64,000 nucleotides of DNA, taken from Comamonadaceae bacterium OS-1. Its GTDB lineage: Bacteria; Pseudomonadota; Gammaproteobacteria; Burkholderiales; Burkholderiaceae_C. Made by a program: the position numbers and the translations under genes. Every line of letters starts with the position of its first letter. Position 1 is the stretch's first letter. Under the pieces are notes generated by a model that saw only the letters and a list, made by a program, of their open reading frames with translations, searched no databases and had not been told where the DNA came from. Of the stretch, positions 11,282 through 22,112 are shown one piece after another. Where the stretch lies: positions 2,418,001 to 2,482,000 of the forward strand of contig AP026969.1 in assembly GCA_027923965.1 (NCBI GenBank), in the 5' to 3' direction.

Positions 11282-12536
11282 GTGGCGGGAGGTTTCAATT
11301 GGGGCGCACCTCAAGCTCACAAGCGGATTTCCCTTCGCATCGTCACATTTCTCGAACGAAGGCACGCCGCTTATTCGAATTCGCGATGTTCTGACTTCAA
11401 ATACAGAAACATACTTTAACGGTGCATTTCCTCCCGGCTACATCATCAAGCGCGGAAACATACTTATCGGAATGGACGGCGATTTCCATATTGTTCGTTG
11501 GCGTGGATGTGATGCCTTACTTAACCAACGGGTGCTAAAAGTCGATGTACAAGATGAATCTGTTGTTGTCTTGGACTACCTTTACCACTGGCTCGGCCCA
11601 TTTGTTAAGAAGATTAATGATGTTACCGCTGCAACCACCGTAAAGCACCTATCAACAAAAGACCTGACCAGGGCGAGAACGAGCGTTCCTCCGGTTGTGA
11701 CGCAACGAAGAATCGCCGCCATCCTCACCAGCATCGACACCGCCATCGAGAAAACCGAAGCGCTGGTCGCCAAGTACCAGCAGATCAAAGCCGGGCTGAT
11801 GCACGATTTGCTCACCCGTGGCGTGCTGCCTGACGGCACCCTGCGACCGTCCCGGGAACAAGCGCCAGAGCTGTACCATGAAACCACGGTCGGGTTGATA
11901 CCCAGGGAGTGGAACCTATCTGACTGTGGCCAAATGTTTGCTATTGACTCAGGTATCACACTTGGACCGCACAGACGCCCCGCAAAGAGGCCGCATGCCT
12001 ATTTGCGGGTTGCAAATATCCACCGGGACGAAATCCGTTTGCATGATGTGGCTAAGCTAGAAGCGCTACCGGGTGAAACGGAGTACAGCTTAAAAAAGTA
12101 CGATTTACTGGTAGTCGAAGGACATGCAAACCGCTCTGAAATTGGACGATGCGCAATGGTTTTTGATGATGCTGAAGGAATGCTTTTTCAAAATCACCTC
12201 TTCCGACTCCGCTCCAGCATTCTGGATGCTCAATATGCTTTGCTTTGGATGAATTCCCACCATGCCCAACGATATTGGGAATCTGCATGTGCAACTAGCT
12301 CAGGGCTAAATACGATCAATAAAAAAATGTTGCGATCGATGGCGGTTTGTGTGCCATCAAACAACGAGCAAAAACAAATTGCTGAAACCGCTTTTACGAT
12401 CCGGCAAATGCTGAGAACCGAAGCCGACAAACTCCGTAAACTCCAACACCAAAAACTCGGTCTCATGCAAGACCTGCTAACCGGCAAAGTCCCGGTGCAG
12501 CCCGTGCCCGAACCGCTGGACACCACCGATGCCTAA
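11274..12536 (+). CDS. hsdS: Type I restriction-modification system, specificity subunit S
   Basis: I take the start at [10 protein letters not shown], which overlaps the hsdM stop (ATGCGTGA); the 420 residues then match the usual HsdS length. Two target recognition domains are evident: residues 1-140 ([20 protein letters not shown]) and about 205-370 ([17 protein letters not shown]). Each is followed by a conserved helical spacer: [20 protein letters not shown]...[19 protein letters not shown], and [22 protein letters not shown] at the end. Both recognition domains are visibly more A+T-rich than the spacers and flanking genes, as expected where specificity is exchanged by recombination. It selects the bipartite DNA target for HsdM and HsdR. 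Confidence 0.92.
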
Positions 12537-13176
12537 CCACTACCCCAGCCTCAACCCCCATAAGGCGTTGATCTGGCGCATCATCCACCGCGACAACCTG
12601 CCGTGGGTGCTGGACAACGGCTTGCACAGCGGCAATAGCCCGGTAAAGGCACCGCACTGGGTGAGCATTGGCAACCAGGAGCTGATCGACAAGCGTGCCC
12701 AGCACGTGGTGCCCGTGCCGCCGGGCGGGTATTTTAACGATTACGTGCCGTTTTACTTCACGCCGTTTTCAGTGATGATGAAAAACATCCACTCAGGCCG
12801 CAGCGTGCAGCAGCGGCGCAACGACGAAATACTGATTTTGGTGTCCAGCCTGCACCATGTGGCGGCCCAGGGTTTGCGGTTTTTGTTCACCGACAGCCAC
12901 GCCTTCTACCAATGGGCCCACTTTTACGACTCGCTGGAGGATCTGGGTCATGTCGATTGGCCACTGCTGCAAAGCCGCGATTTCAAGCGCGACCCCGATG
13001 ACCCGGCCAAGTTCGAGCGTTACCAGGCCGAGGCCCTGGTGCACCAGTTGTGCCCGGTGGCGGGTTTGTTGGGTATCGTTTGCTACACCGATGCGTTAAA
13101 AACCCAGGTGGCGCAGCAGCTCGCACAGCGCGGGCTGAATCTGCCGGTTTACGCACGTACGAATTGGTACTTTTGA
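12529..13176 (+). CDS. darT: DarT-like DNA ADP-ribosyltransferase toxin (DUF4433)
   Basis: The 215-residue protein matches the DarT layout: an N-terminal [19 protein letters not shown], the [13 protein letters not shown] motif of the NAD-binding core, a central helical region, and [14 protein letters not shown], where Glu at about 168 fits the catalytic position. Known DarT enzymes attach ADP-ribose to thymidine or guanosine bases in single-stranded DNA and block replication, including that of phages. The gene overlaps the end of hsdS by eight bases, and its stop overlaps the darG start, so production is tied both to the type I system and to its antidote. Confidence 0.9.
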   Translation: MPNHYPSLNPHKALIWRIIHRDNLPWVLDNGLHSGNSPVKAPHWVSIGNQELIDKRAQHVVPVPPGGYFNDYVPFYFTPFSVMMKNIHSGRSVQQRRNDEILILVSSLHHVAAQGLRFLFTDSHAFYQWAHFYDSLEDLGHVDWPLLQSRDFKRDPDDPAKFERYQAEALVHQLCPVAGLLGIVCYTDALKTQVAQQLAQRGLNLPVYARTNWYF

Positions 13177-14237
13177 TGATCCACTTTACCCAAGGCAACC
13201 TGCTAGAAGCCCGTGCCGAGGCACTGGTCAATACCGTCAACACCGTCGGGGTGATGGGCAAGGGCATTGCGCTGATGTTCAAAGAGCGCTTTGAGGACAA
13301 CTTTCGCATGTACGCAGCGGCCTGCAAGGCCCAGCAGGTGCGCACGGGCAAGATGTTTATCACCGAACCCCGTGAACTGGACGGTCCACGCTGGGTGGTC
13401 AACTTCCCCACCAAGCAACACTGGCGCTCGCCCTCGCAAATGGTCTGGGTGGTGCAGGGCCTGCAGGACTTGCGGCGTTTTTTGCTGGAGCACCAGGTCA
13501 AGTCGATTGCCATTCCGCCACTGGGCGCGGGCAATGGCGGGCTGGACTGGGCAGCTGTGCGGGAGCAAATTAACCTGGCGCTGGGCGACTTGGACGGGGT
13601 AGACATCACGGTGTTTGAACCCACCCCGCAATACCTCAATGTGGCCAAACGGACCGGGGTGGAAAAGCTCACCCCCGCCCGCGCGTTGATTGCGGAGCTG
13701 GTGCGCCGCTATTGGGTGCTGGGCATGGAGTGCAGCCTGCTGGAGATTCAAAAACTGGCGTGGTTTCTGGAGCGTTCGATAGAACGCTTTGGGCCAGACA
13801 ACCCGCTGAATTTGCAGTTTGTGGCCCATAAATACGGCCCCTACGCCAACCGCTTGGCGCACTTGCTGAACAACCTGGACGGCAGCTATTTGCATTGCGA
13901 CAAACGCATTAGCGATGCAGACCCCCTGGATGTGATCTGGTTTGACGATGACCGCAAGGCGTTTTTGGATGCGTATCTGAAAACCGAGGCCAAACCGTAC
14001 GCGCAGGCCTTGGAACACACAGCTGCCTTGATCGATGGTTTTGAGTCGCCGTTTGGTATGGAGCTGCTGGCAACGGTGGACTGGCTTTTGTCCCAAGAGG
14101 GCGTACCGGCTACCGTTGAAGGCGTGCGCGCAGGTTTGCAACGTTGGCCAGCCGGGGCGGCAGAGCGCAAAAGCCGCTTGTTTGACGACCGTGCCATCGG
14201 CATCGCCTTGGACCGCCTGGAGCCGTTGCATGCATAG
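13176..14237 (+). CDS. darG: DarG-like antitoxin, macrodomain DNA ADP-ribosyl glycohydrolase
   Basis: The start [22 protein letters not shown] overlaps the darT stop by one base (TGATG), giving 353 residues. Residues 1-155 form a macrodomain with [18 protein letters not shown] and the [13 protein letters not shown] loop. In DarG this domain removes ADP-ribose from DNA. Residues about 165-353 ([48 protein letters not shown]) match the C-terminal domain of DarG that binds and neutralises DarT. Both parts are present and look intact. It is followed by hsdR 18 bp downstream. Confidence 0.9.
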   Translation: MIHFTQGNLLEARAEALVNTVNTVGVMGKGIALMFKERFEDNFRMYAAACKAQQVRTGKMFITEPRELDGPRWVVNFPTKQHWRSPSQMVWVVQGLQDLRRFLLEHQVKSIAIPPLGAGNGGLDWAAVREQINLALGDLDGVDITVFEPTPQYLNVAKRTGVEKLTPARALIAELVRRYWVLGMECSLLEIQKLAWFLERSIERFGPDNPLNLQFVAHKYGPYANRLAHLLNNLDGSYLHCDKRISDADPLDVIWFDDDRKAFLDAYLKTEAKPYAQALEHTAALIDGFESPFGMELLATVDWLLSQEGVPATVEGVRAGLQRWPAGAAERKSRLFDDRAIGIALDRLEPLHA

Positions 14238-14255
14238 CCCGACGGCTACCGCGCG

Positions 14256-17200
14256 ATGAGCGAGTACTCCGAAGTCGAACAGCCGTTTTTGCAGCAACTG
14301 GCCGCGCAGGGCTGGACCGTGATCGACCAGGGCACGGGCGTGCCGCAGGATGCCGGCCTAAGCCTGCGTGACAACTTCCGCCAGTGGCTGCTGCCGCAGG
14401 TCTTTGATGCAGCGGTGCGCGCCATCAACCCTGGCGATGACGGCCAGGCATGGCTGACACCGCGCCAGCTGGATGACTTGCGCAGCCAACTCCTGCGCCA
14501 ACCCAACCGCACGCTGCTGGAAGCCAACGAGGCGGTGCAGGCTCTGCTCTTCAAAGCGCAGGTGGATGTGAACGAGCGCACCGGCGAGGCCGACCCGGTG
14601 GTGCGCCTGATCGACTTCCATACGCCTGAGAACAACCAGTTCCATGCCATCAACCAGTTTCGCGTAGACACGCCAGGCGGGGTGCGCGGCTGCATCATCC
14701 CGGACATCGTGCTGTGCGTGAACGGCATTCCGCTGTGCGTGGTGGAGTGCAAAAAGGGCTCGGAAACCTGCGCCAACCCGATGCAAGAGGCTTTTGTGCA
14801 ACTGCAGCGCTATATGGGCCGCCGCGCCGATACGGCCTTGGCCGGGCTGAAGGAAGGCGAGCCACGCCTGTTCCACAGCAATCTGTTGCTGGTGCGCAGC
14901 AGCGGGCTGCAGGCCGACTACGGCAGCATCACCTCCGGCGAAGAGCACTTTTATGGCTGGAAGACGCTGCATCCGCAGGCTGACGCAGCCATGGCAAGGC
15001 TGAATGCACAGCAAATACTGGTGGCGGGCTTGCTGGACAAGCGCAACCTGCTACAGATTTTGCGCACCAGCAGTGTGTATATGGATACCGACGGCGGCCC
15101 GCGCATCAAAGTGGTGTGCCGCTACCAGCAGTTTCGCGCAGCCCACAAAATGCTGGAGCGGCTGCGGACTGGCATGTCGGCACTGGAGCGCAGCGGCGTG
15201 GTGTGGCACACGCAGGGTTCGGGCAAGTCGCTGACGATGGTGTTTTTGGCCCGGATGCTGCGCGCCAGCCGCGACCTGAACGACTACAAGCTCATTCTGG
15301 TTAACGACCGCACCGACCTGGAAGAACAACTCGGTGCCACCGCAAAGCTGATTGGTGGGCGGGTCAATGTGGTGGAGAGCCGTTACGACTTGCGCCACCA
15401 CCTGGCCAGCGACAGCTCAGACATCAACATGGTGATGGTGCATAAGTTCCAGGAGCACAAGCAGGTGCTGACCAACGCGGTCTCGGAGGCGCTGGGCACG
15501 TTTTTGGCTATGCCTTCGGGCAAAACCTTTGGCGTGGTGAACACGTCGGAACGCATCGTGCTGATGATCGACGAGGCACACCGTACCCAAAGCTCGGATT
15601 TGGGCGACAACCTGTTTGAGGCTTTCCCAAACGCCACCCGCTGGGCGTTTACCGGCACACCTTTGCTGACCGAGCGGCATGGAGAACACAAGACCATCAA
15701 ACGCTTTGGCGAGTACATCGACACCTACCGCCTGCGCGACGCGGTAAACGACGGGGCCACTCTGCAAATTTTGTACGAGGGCAAAACGGCAGACAGCGCT
15801 TTGAACGAAAAACATGCGTTCGACACGGCATTTGAAGACCTGTTCAAAGACCGCAGCGAAGATGAGTTGCTAGCCATCAAGAAGAAATACGGGGCCACGG
15901 GCGACATTCTGGAAGCCGAGAACCGCATCAACGCCATCGCCCGCGATCTGGTAGCCCACTATGTCACCAACATCTTGCCCAATGGCTTCAAGGCGCAGGT
16001 GGTGTGCCATTCAAAATTGGCCTGCATACGCTACCAAAACGGCATCAAAGCCGCATTGGCCGAGCAGATTGCAAAAGAGCAGGCCCAAGCCATACCCGAC
16101 GTGGATCTGCTGCGACGGCTGGCTTTCTTGAAAACGGCGGTGGTGATCTCCAGCGACGGCACCAACGAGGCGGCGTTCATCACCTTTGCCCGCAAAGAGG
16201 CGGCCCGGCTACAGGCGGTTGACAACTTCTGCAAAAGTTTTGACCTGGACGACACGGACAAATCGAACACCGGCATTGCCTTTTTGATCGTCTGCGACAT
16301 GCTGCTCACCGGCTTCGATGCGCCAGTAGAGCAAGTGATGTACATCGACAAGCGGCTGCGCGAACACACTTTGCTACAGGCCATCGCCCGCACCAACCGC
16401 GTCAAGAAAGGCAAAAAGCGCGGCTACATCGTGGACTACATCGGTCTGTCCAACCACTTGACCGATGCGTTGACCCTGTACGCCGCCGACGATGAACTGC
16501 AAGAACTCAGCGACGGTCTGAAAAACATCAGCTCTGAATTGCCCGTGCTGGAAGAGCGTTACCAACGGCTGCTACAGCACTTCGCCGATCTGGGTGTGTT
16601 GCACATCAAGGCCTTTACGAACGGCACCCTGCCTAGCATCTCGGCAGATGCCTCCGTGGTACATGCGGCTGTGACCGCGCTGAAGGATGAGCGGCGGCGA
16701 GCCGACTTTGAGGTGTACCTGAAGAGCTTTTTGACGAGTTTGGACATTGTGTTGCCACATGCCTCGGCCCAACCCTACCGTGTACCTGCCAAACGCTTCG
16801 GGTACATCTTGCAGGTGGCCAAAGAACGTTACAAAGACACCAGCCTGGACCTGGGCGATGCGGGGGCCAAGGTCAAAGCACTGATCAATGAACATCTGGT
16901 CAGCTTGGGCATCAATCCCAAGGTGCCACCTGTGGAGCTGCTGGCCGACGATTTCTTGGAAAAGCTGGCCGCGCATGCAGGCGGCAACACGGCAGCCAAG
17001 GCCAGCGAGATGGAGCACGCCATCCGCAAGCATTGCACGGTACACCACGACGAAGACCCGGCGTTCTACAAGAGTTTGTCGCAAAAAGTGGATGCATTGA
17101 TAGAGCAGCACCATGACCAGTGGGAGCTGCTGGCAGAAAAACTGGCGGAGCTGCGCAACACCGCGATTGCTGGCCGCAAGCAAGGAGAAAACGGCTTGGA

Positions 17201-17528
17201 CACCGAGGCCAGTGCGTTTTACGCGCATATTGCGCAGGTGGGTTTTGCCAGCGGCCTGGTGGAGGCTGCCGCCAAGCCGCAATTCAAAGCGCTGATGGAA
17301 AGCGTGGTGGATATTCTGCAAGAAACCATCGGTAGCATCGACTTTTGGCACAACCCCGACAAGCAAAAACGGGTACGCAGCCTGGTCAAGACCGAAATCA
17401 GCAAAACTGGCATTGACGAACTACGGCACAACCGCGAACGGGTAGCGATAGAAGTGATGAAACTGGCCAAACACCGCCACGATGCGCTGGTGCGCACCCT
17501 ACGCCCTTCGCGCACCGCGGGTCTGTAA
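14256..17528 (+). CDS. hsdR: Type I restriction-modification system, restriction subunit R
   Basis: The 1090-residue protein has an N-terminal PD-(D/E)xK nuclease with Asp at about 150 (CIIPDIVLCVNG) and ECKKG at about 164. It then has SF2 translocase motifs: HTQGSGKS (Walker A, about 318), LMIDEAHRT (motif II, about 437), WAFTGTPLL (motif III) and the later QAIARTNRV (motif VI). The C-terminal 300 residues are helical and hold the assembly region. It translocates and cuts unmodified DNA in complex with HsdM and HsdS. All motifs are intact. Its stop codon directly abuts the next gene. Confidence 0.95.
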   Translation: MSEYSEVEQPFLQQLAAQGWTVIDQGTGVPQDAGLSLRDNFRQWLLPQVFDAAVRAINPGDDGQAWLTPRQLDDLRSQLLRQPNRTLLEANEAVQALLFKAQVDVNERTGEADPVVRLIDFHTPENNQFHAINQFRVDTPGGVRGCIIPDIVLCVNGIPLCVVECKKGSETCANPMQEAFVQLQRYMGRRADTALAGLKEGEPRLFHSNLLLVRSSGLQADYGSITSGEEHFYGWKTLHPQADAAMARLNAQQILVAGLLDKRNLLQILRTSSVYMDTDGGPRIKVVCRYQQFRAAHKMLERLRTGMSALERSGVVWHTQGSGKSLTMVFLARMLRASRDLNDYKLILVNDRTDLEEQLGATAKLIGGRVNVVESRYDLRHHLASDSSDINMVMVHKFQEHKQVLTNAVSEALGTFLAMPSGKTFGVVNTSERIVLMIDEAHRTQSSDLGDNLFEAFPNATRWAFTGTPLLTERHGEHKTIKRFGEYIDTYRLRDAVNDGATLQILYEGKTADSALNEKHAFDTAFEDLFKDRSEDELLAIKKKYGATGDILEAENRINAIARDLVAHYVTNILPNGFKAQVVCHSKLACIRYQNGIKAALAEQIAKEQAQAIPDVDLLRRLAFLKTAVVISSDGTNEAAFITFARKEAARLQAVDNFCKSFDLDDTDKSNTGIAFLIVCDMLLTGFDAPVEQVMYIDKRLREHTLLQAIARTNRVKKGKKRGYIVDYIGLSNHLTDALTLYAADDELQELSDGLKNISSELPVLEERYQRLLQHFADLGVLHIKAFTNGTLPSISADASVVHAAVTALKDERRRADFEVYLKSFLTSLDIVLPHASAQPYRVPAKRFGYILQVAKERYKDTSLDLGDAGAKVKALINEHLVSLGINPKVPPVELLADDFLEKLAAHAGGNTAAKASEMEHAIRKHCTVHHDEDPAFYKSLSQKVDALIEQHHDQWELLAEKLAELRNTAIAGRKQGENGLDTEASAFYAHIAQVGFASGLVEAAAKPQFKALMESVVDILQETIGSIDFWHNPDKQKRVRSLVKTEISKTGIDELRHNRERVAIEVMKLAKHRHDALVRTLRPSRTAGL

Positions 17529-18236
17529 ATGCAGTTACGCCAAGTACACGACATTGCCTACCAGCTGCTGCCCGGTGCGCAGCGGCAAACCACCGACATC
17601 GTGATTGAACGCGACGGCATGGTGACTGTGCGCCCGCCTCTGCGGATGACACCCGAGCAGGTGGATGCCACTGTGCTGAGCAAACGCATGTGGATTTACC
17701 GCAACTTGGCAGTGTGGCGCAGCCTGAACGCCACGCGGGTAATGCGTGAATGGGTCAACGGCGAGTCGTTCCCTTATCTGGGCAGTAACTACCGCTTGTT
17801 GCTTGTCCAGGAGCAAGATGCGCCACTGCAGTTGAAAGATGGCCGATTTCAATTGCGGCAGTCGGTGATTGCGGCAGGCGGCATGGAGGCTGGGCACACG
17901 GCGTTTGAGAATTTTTACCGCGAAAAGGGCCTGGCCCGCATCCATGAACGTGTTGCCTTGCTTGCGCCCAAAGTAGGCGTGGCACCTGGGGCAGTTTGTA
18001 TCAAGGACCTGGGCTACCGCTGGGCCTCTTGCCTCAAAAACGGTGACCTGCACTTCCATTGGAAATGTTTGATGGCTCCAGCCACCGTGATCGACTACAT
18101 CGTGGTGCACGAGCTCTGCCACATCCACTACCGCGACCATTCGGCAGCGTTCTGGAACGAAGTGGATAAGGTGTTGCCAGACTTCCGGGAGCGTAAAGAA
18201 TGGCTGCGGGTGCGTGGAGCAGAGCTGGATTTGTAG
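17529..18236 (+). CDS. YgjP-like (DUF45/M48-related) zinc metallopeptidase, last gene of the defence operon
   Basis: The 235-residue protein starts at the base after the hsdR stop codon. It has the conserved GYRWASC-type core (KDLGYRWASCLKNG) and the metal motif VVHELCHIHYRDHSAAFW, an HExxH with His at about 194 and 198 and a downstream His as third ligand. This is the family of small SprT/WSS1-like metalloproteases, for which DNA-protein crosslink cleavage has been proposed by analogy. Position at the end of hsdMS-darTG-hsdR suggests a role in, or recovery from, the defence reaction, but that is inference. The length is normal. Confidence 0.85.
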   Translation: MQLRQVHDIAYQLLPGAQRQTTDIVIERDGMVTVRPPLRMTPEQVDATVLSKRMWIYRNLAVWRSLNATRVMREWVNGESFPYLGSNYRLLLVQEQDAPLQLKDGRFQLRQSVIAAGGMEAGHTAFENFYREKGLARIHERVALLAPKVGVAPGAVCIKDLGYRWASCLKNGDLHFHWKCLMAPATVIDYIVVHELCHIHYRDHSAAFWNEVDKVLPDFRERKEWLRVRGAELDL

Positions 18237-18258
18237 ATGCCTTTTTAAGGCACCAAAT

Positions 18259-18306
18259 TCATAGCTTGCTGCGCTTATGGAATAAGCGCTGGCAGCACTT
18301 TTTATC
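18259..18306 (+). repeat. Dispersed imperfect palindrome, copy 3
   Basis: The copy reads CATAGCTTGCTGCGCTTAT, loop GGA, ATAAGCGCTGGCAGC, then a T-rich run. It lies just after the metallopeptidase gene, so copies flank the defence operon on both sides (8518-8562 and here). It may act as a terminator-like hairpin. Confidence 0.8.
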
Positions 18307-18391
18307 ATTATTAACAAGCACATTGCGGTTCGTTCTGCGGCCTGCACTGGCCTTACGATAGGCATTTACCCACACCCAGCGCACCGCCCCC

Positions 18392-19339
18392 ATGGAACTC
18401 CGCCAGCTCCGTTATTTCGTCAAGGTCTGCGAGCTGCGCAGCATGGGCCGCGCTGCGGTAGAGCTGGGCGTGGTGACCTCGGCACTGAGCCAGCAGATCA
18501 GCCGGTTGGAGGGCGAACTCAGCACCCGGCTGCTGCAGCGCGCCAGCACCGGCGTAAGCCCCACCGACGCGGGCGTGGCCTTTTTGCAGCAGGCCCAGCT
18601 CACGCTACGCCATGCGGACGAGGCGGTGCGCGCGGCGCAGCAGGCGCGCCTTTCTGGCCATGTGAGCGTGGGTCTGGCGCCCACCACCGCCTCGGTGCTG
18701 GGCCTGCCGCTGATGCTGGCGATGCGGGCACGTTACCCGGACGTGCGGCTGCACCTGGTGGAGTCGCTGTCGGGCAACCTGGCCAGCATGCTGCAGGCGC
18801 GCCAGCTCGACCTAGCCGTGCTGTTCGAAACCACCACGCCACGCCGCTGGAGCATCGAACCCCTGCTGGACGAAAAGCTGTTTGTGCTGGCCGCCACCGA
18901 TCTGGCCCAGCGGCCCACGGGTGCCAAGGTGCGGCTGGCCCAGCTCGCAGGCCTGCCGCTGATCATGCCCAGTGCCGACCACGGCCTGCGCGCCACGCTC
19001 ACCACCGCGTTTGCCCGTGCGCGCATCGCACCCCACGTGGTGGCCGAAATCGACGGCCTGGCGCTGCTGATGGACGCGGTGCGCGCTGGCCTGGGAGCGA
19101 CCATCCAGCCCGGCGCCGCCATCGCCCGGCAACCCGCAGAGGGGGTGCACAGCAGCCAGATCACCGATGCCCATGTGGGGCGGCGCAACCTGCTGGTCAG
19201 CCTGTCGGACGACGAACTGTCGCCTGCCGCGCTGGCCACCCGGGTGGTGATGGCCGACACCGCGCGCACCGTGGTGCGCGAAGGGCGCTGGCTCGGCGCA
19301 AGTCTTCTCGAACAAGACTTACGCAAGCTCCCCGTGTAA
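18392..19339 (+). CDS. tcuR: LysR-family regulator of the tricarballylate genes (TcuR-like)
   Basis: The 315-residue protein begins with a LysR helix-turn-helix (MELRQLRYFVKVCELRSMGR, VTSALSQQISRLEGEL) followed by the effector-binding region starting at VSVGLAPTTASVLGLPL. The next genes, co-directional, are tcuA- and tcuB-like, the same order as in known tricarballylate utilisation clusters. It probably senses tricarballylate or a related tricarboxylate and activates tcuA-tcuB. Codons near the 3' end overlap a dyad that may be one of its own binding sites. Confidence 0.8.
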   Translation: MELRQLRYFVKVCELRSMGRAAVELGVVTSALSQQISRLEGELSTRLLQRASTGVSPTDAGVAFLQQAQLTLRHADEAVRAAQQARLSGHVSVGLAPTTASVLGLPLMLAMRARYPDVRLHLVESLSGNLASMLQARQLDLAVLFETTTPRRWSIEPLLDEKLFVLAATDLAQRPTGAKVRLAQLAGLPLIMPSADHGLRATLTTAFARARIAPHVVAEIDGLALLMDAVRAGLGATIQPGAAIARQPAEGVHSSQITDAHVGRRNLLVSLSDDELSPAALATRVVMADTARTVVREGRWLGASLLEQDLRKLPV

Positions 19340-19380
19340 GCCCGAAAGGCGATACAAGGGCGCTGCGCAAGTCTTCTCGA
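19281..19380. promoter_or_regulatory. Dyad and direct repeat upstream of tcuA (candidate LysR-type binding region)
   Basis: A perfect inverted repeat AAGTCTT-N7-AAGACTT spans 19300-19320 inside the end of tcuR. The block AAGGGCGCTG...GCGCAAGTCTTCTCGA is then repeated at 19281-19311 and 19356-19380, the second copy lacking six bases in the middle. The second copy lies about 85 bp before the tcuA start, a typical place for a LysR activator site. Confidence 0.4.
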
Positions 19381-19463
19381 TAACTGAACACCTGTTGCCT
19401 GATCCGGCCTTTCGCCGCAGGGGCCGTCTGCCTACAGTCTCCTGACCCCCAAGGAGATCCAAA

Positions 19464-20900
19464 GTGCGTCATGAACAGGTAGGTGAACAGATAGATGTAT
19501 TGGTCGTAGGCGGCGGCAATGCCGCCCTGTGCGCCGCGCTGATGGCCCGCGAGGCCGGTGCCAGCGTGCTGCTGCTCGAAGCCGCCCCCAAGGCCTGGCG
19601 CGGCGGCAATTCGCAGCACACCCGCAACCTGCGCTGCATGCACGACGCACCGCAGGACGTGCTGGTCGATGCCTACCCCGAAGAAGAATACTGGCAGGAC
19701 CTGCTCAAGGTGACCGGCGGCCTGACCGACGAGCACCTGGCCCGGCTGGTGATTCGCGCCTCGTCGAACTGCCGCGACTGGATGCGCCGCCACGGCGTGC
19801 ACTTCCAGCCGCCGCTCTCGGGGGCACTCCACGTGGCGCGCACCAACGCCTTCTTCATGGGCGGCGGCAAGGCGCTGGTCAACGCCTACTACCGCAGCGC
19901 CGAACGCCTGGGCGTGCAGATCCGCTACGAAACGCCCGTGGCCTCGGTAGAGTGCGACGGCGAGCGCTTCACCGCCGTGCACACCGAAGCGGGCGAACGC
20001 ATCACCGCCCGCAGCTGTGTGCTGGCCGCCGGTGGCTTCGAGTCCAACCGCGCCTGGCTGCGCGAAGCCTGGGGCCAGAACGAACGCGGCGAATGGCCGG
20101 CCGACAACTTCCTGGTGCGCGGCACCCGCTTCAACCAGGGCGTGCTGCTCAAGCAGCTGATCAATGCCGGTGCCGACACCATTGGCGACCCGTCGCAGGG
20201 CCACATGGTGGCCATCGATGCCCGCGCCCCGTTGTATGACGGTGGCATCTGCACCCGCATCGACTGCGTGTCGTTGGGCGTGGTGGTCAACCGCGAGGCC
20301 CGGCGTTTCTACGACGAGGGCGAAGATTTCTGGCCCAAGCGCTATGCCATCTGGGGCCGGCTGGTGGCCCAGCAGCCGGGCCAGGTGGCCTACTCCATCA
20401 TCGACCAGAAGGCCGTGGGCCGCTTCATGCCACCGGTGTTCCCCGGCACCACCGCCGACACCCAGCAAGGGCTGGCGCAGCAGCTCGGGCTGGACGAGGC
20501 CACCTTTCTGCGCACCATTGCCGACTACAACGCCGCCTGCCGCGTCGGCACCTTCGACCACACCGCGCTGGACGACTGCCACACCGAAGGCCTGGCACCC
20601 GCCAAGACCCACTGGGCCCGGCCCATCGACACCGCACCCTTCTACGCCTACCCGCTGCGCCCCGGCATCACCTTCACCTACCTGGGCCTGAAGGTGGACG
20701 ACACCACCGCCGTGCGCTTTGGCAACCGGCCCAGCCCCAACCTGTTCGTGGCCGGGGAAATGATGGCGGGCAATGTGCTCGGCAAGGGCTACACCGCCGG
20801 TGTGGGCATGAGCATCGGCACCGCCTTCGGCCGCATCGCAGGCACCCAGGCGGCCGCCGCCGCCCAGCAACAGAAAGAGACCCCCCATGCAAACGCTTGA
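19464..20900 (+). CDS. tcuA: FAD-dependent tricarballylate dehydrogenase
   Basis: The start is a GTG with AAGGAGAT five bases upstream. The 478-residue flavoprotein has the dinucleotide fold [21 protein letters not shown] near the N-terminus, [13 protein letters not shown], a central substrate region ([18 protein letters not shown]), and the C-terminal flavin motif [18 protein letters not shown]. This is the fumarate reductase/succinate dehydrogenase flavoprotein-like family to which TcuA (ObgA) belongs. It oxidises tricarballylate to cis-aconitate, which enters the citric acid cycle. It overlaps tcuB by 14 bases, and TcuB is expected to reoxidise its FADH2. Confidence 0.88.
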   Translation: MRHEQVGEQIDVLVVGGGNAALCAALMAREAGASVLLLEAAPKAWRGGNSQHTRNLRCMHDAPQDVLVDAYPEEEYWQDLLKVTGGLTDEHLARLVIRASSNCRDWMRRHGVHFQPPLSGALHVARTNAFFMGGGKALVNAYYRSAERLGVQIRYETPVASVECDGERFTAVHTEAGERITARSCVLAAGGFESNRAWLREAWGQNERGEWPADNFLVRGTRFNQGVLLKQLINAGADTIGDPSQGHMVAIDARAPLYDGGICTRIDCVSLGVVVNREARRFYDEGEDFWPKRYAIWGRLVAQQPGQVAYSIIDQKAVGRFMPPVFPGTTADTQQGLAQQLGLDEATFLRTIADYNAACRVGTFDHTALDDCHTEGLAPAKTHWARPIDTAPFYAYPLRPGITFTYLGLKVDDTTAVRFGNRPSPNLFVAGEMMAGNVLGKGYTAGVGMSIGTAFGRIAGTQAAAAAQQQKETPHANA

Positions 20901-22071
20901 AGCCCTGGCACGCGAGGCCGTATCGCTCGCGGAAGGCCCACGCCGTGTCATTCCCATCCTCTCCAGCGCAGAGGCCGAGGTCGGTCGGCAGATGCAGATC
21001 TGCAACGCCTGCCGCTACTGCGAGGGGTTTTGCGCCGTGTTTCCGGCCATGACCCGGCGGCTCGAATTTGGCAAGGCCGACATCCACTTTCTGGCCAACC
21101 TGTGCCACAACTGTGGGGCCTGCCTGCATGCCTGCCAGTACGCACCGCCGCACGAGTTTGCCGTGAACGTACCGCAGGCCATGGCCGAAGTGCGTGGCCA
21201 GACCTATGTGGACTACGCCTGGCCGCCCGCGCTCGGCGTGCTCTACCAGCGCAACGGCCTCACGCTGTCGCTGGCCCTGGCGGCGGCGCTGGCGCTGTTC
21301 CTGGCACTGGCCGTGGCCATGAAAGGCAGCCTGTGGGGCAGTGCGCCCGGCGACAACTTCTACAGCGTGTTTCCGCACAACCTGCTGGTGGGCCTGTTCG
21401 CCCCGGTGTTCCTGTTCTCCACCTTGGCGCTGGCCATGGGCGTGCGGCGCTTCTGGCGCGACATCACCCCCGCCACCAGCGGCGCACCGCTGACTGCACC
21501 GGCTGCCGCCGAGGCCACCGACGCGGTGCTGCGCCTCAAGTACCTGGACGGCGGGCATGGCGACGGCTGCCACAACGAGGACGACGCGTACACGCTGGCC
21601 CGTCGGCGCTTCCACCACCTCACCTTCTACGGCTTCCTGCTGTGCTTTGCCGCCACCAGCGTGGCCACGCTCTACCACTACGCCTTCGGCTGGGCCGCGC
21701 CCTACGCCCTGCCCAGCCTGCCCAAGCTGCTGGGTGTGGCCGGTGGCATCAGTCTGGTGCTGGGCACCGCCGGGCTGTGGCGGCTGAACCGCCAGCGCCA
21801 TCCGCTACACGGCGACGCAAAGCAAAAGCCGATGGACCTGGGCTTCATCGCCCTGCTGTTCCTCACCAGCGCCAGCGGCCTGGCCCTGTGGCTAGGCAGC
21901 GGCACCCCCGCCCTGGCCCTGCTGCTGTGCCTGCACCTGGGCGCGGTGATGGCCTTGTTTGCCACCCTGCCCTACGGCAAGTTCGGCCACGGCATTTTCC
22001 GAAGCGCCGCGCTGCTGCGCCATGCCGTGGAAAAACGCCTGCCCAACCCCATCGGCCTGGGTGCCGACTGA
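20887..22071 (+). CDS. tcuB: Tricarballylate utilisation iron-sulfur membrane protein
   Basis: The 394-residue protein has two cysteine clusters near its N-terminus: C39-x2-C42-x2-C45-x3-C49 ([12 protein letters not shown]) and C73-x2-C76-x2-C79-x3-C83 ([12 protein letters not shown]), which would bind two [4Fe-4S] centres. These are followed by six or so hydrophobic segments with membrane histidines ([19 protein letters not shown]) suited to heme or quinone contact. TcuB passes electrons from reduced TcuA to the membrane quinone pool. It overlaps tcuA. Its product is also related to the CitB protein of citrate utilisation. Confidence 0.88.
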   Translation: MQTLEALAREAVSLAEGPRRVIPILSSAEAEVGRQMQICNACRYCEGFCAVFPAMTRRLEFGKADIHFLANLCHNCGACLHACQYAPPHEFAVNVPQAMAEVRGQTYVDYAWPPALGVLYQRNGLTLSLALAAALALFLALAVAMKGSLWGSAPGDNFYSVFPHNLLVGLFAPVFLFSTLALAMGVRRFWRDITPATSGAPLTAPAAAEATDAVLRLKYLDGGHGDGCHNEDDAYTLARRRFHHLTFYGFLLCFAATSVATLYHYAFGWAAPYALPSLPKLLGVAGGISLVLGTAGLWRLNRQRHPLHGDAKQKPMDLGFIALLFLTSASGLALWLGSGTPALALLLCLHLGAVMALFATLPYGKFGHGIFRSAALLRHAVEKRLPNPIGLGAD

Positions 22072-22112
22072 AATCCCTTAACCCCCAAGAAGACCCCACG
22101 GAGACCCGAAAA

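Noticed and set aside
21030..22112. Upstream extension of the Bug protein reading frame
   Set aside because: It overlaps tcuB in another frame; the signal peptide at 22113 fixes the true start.
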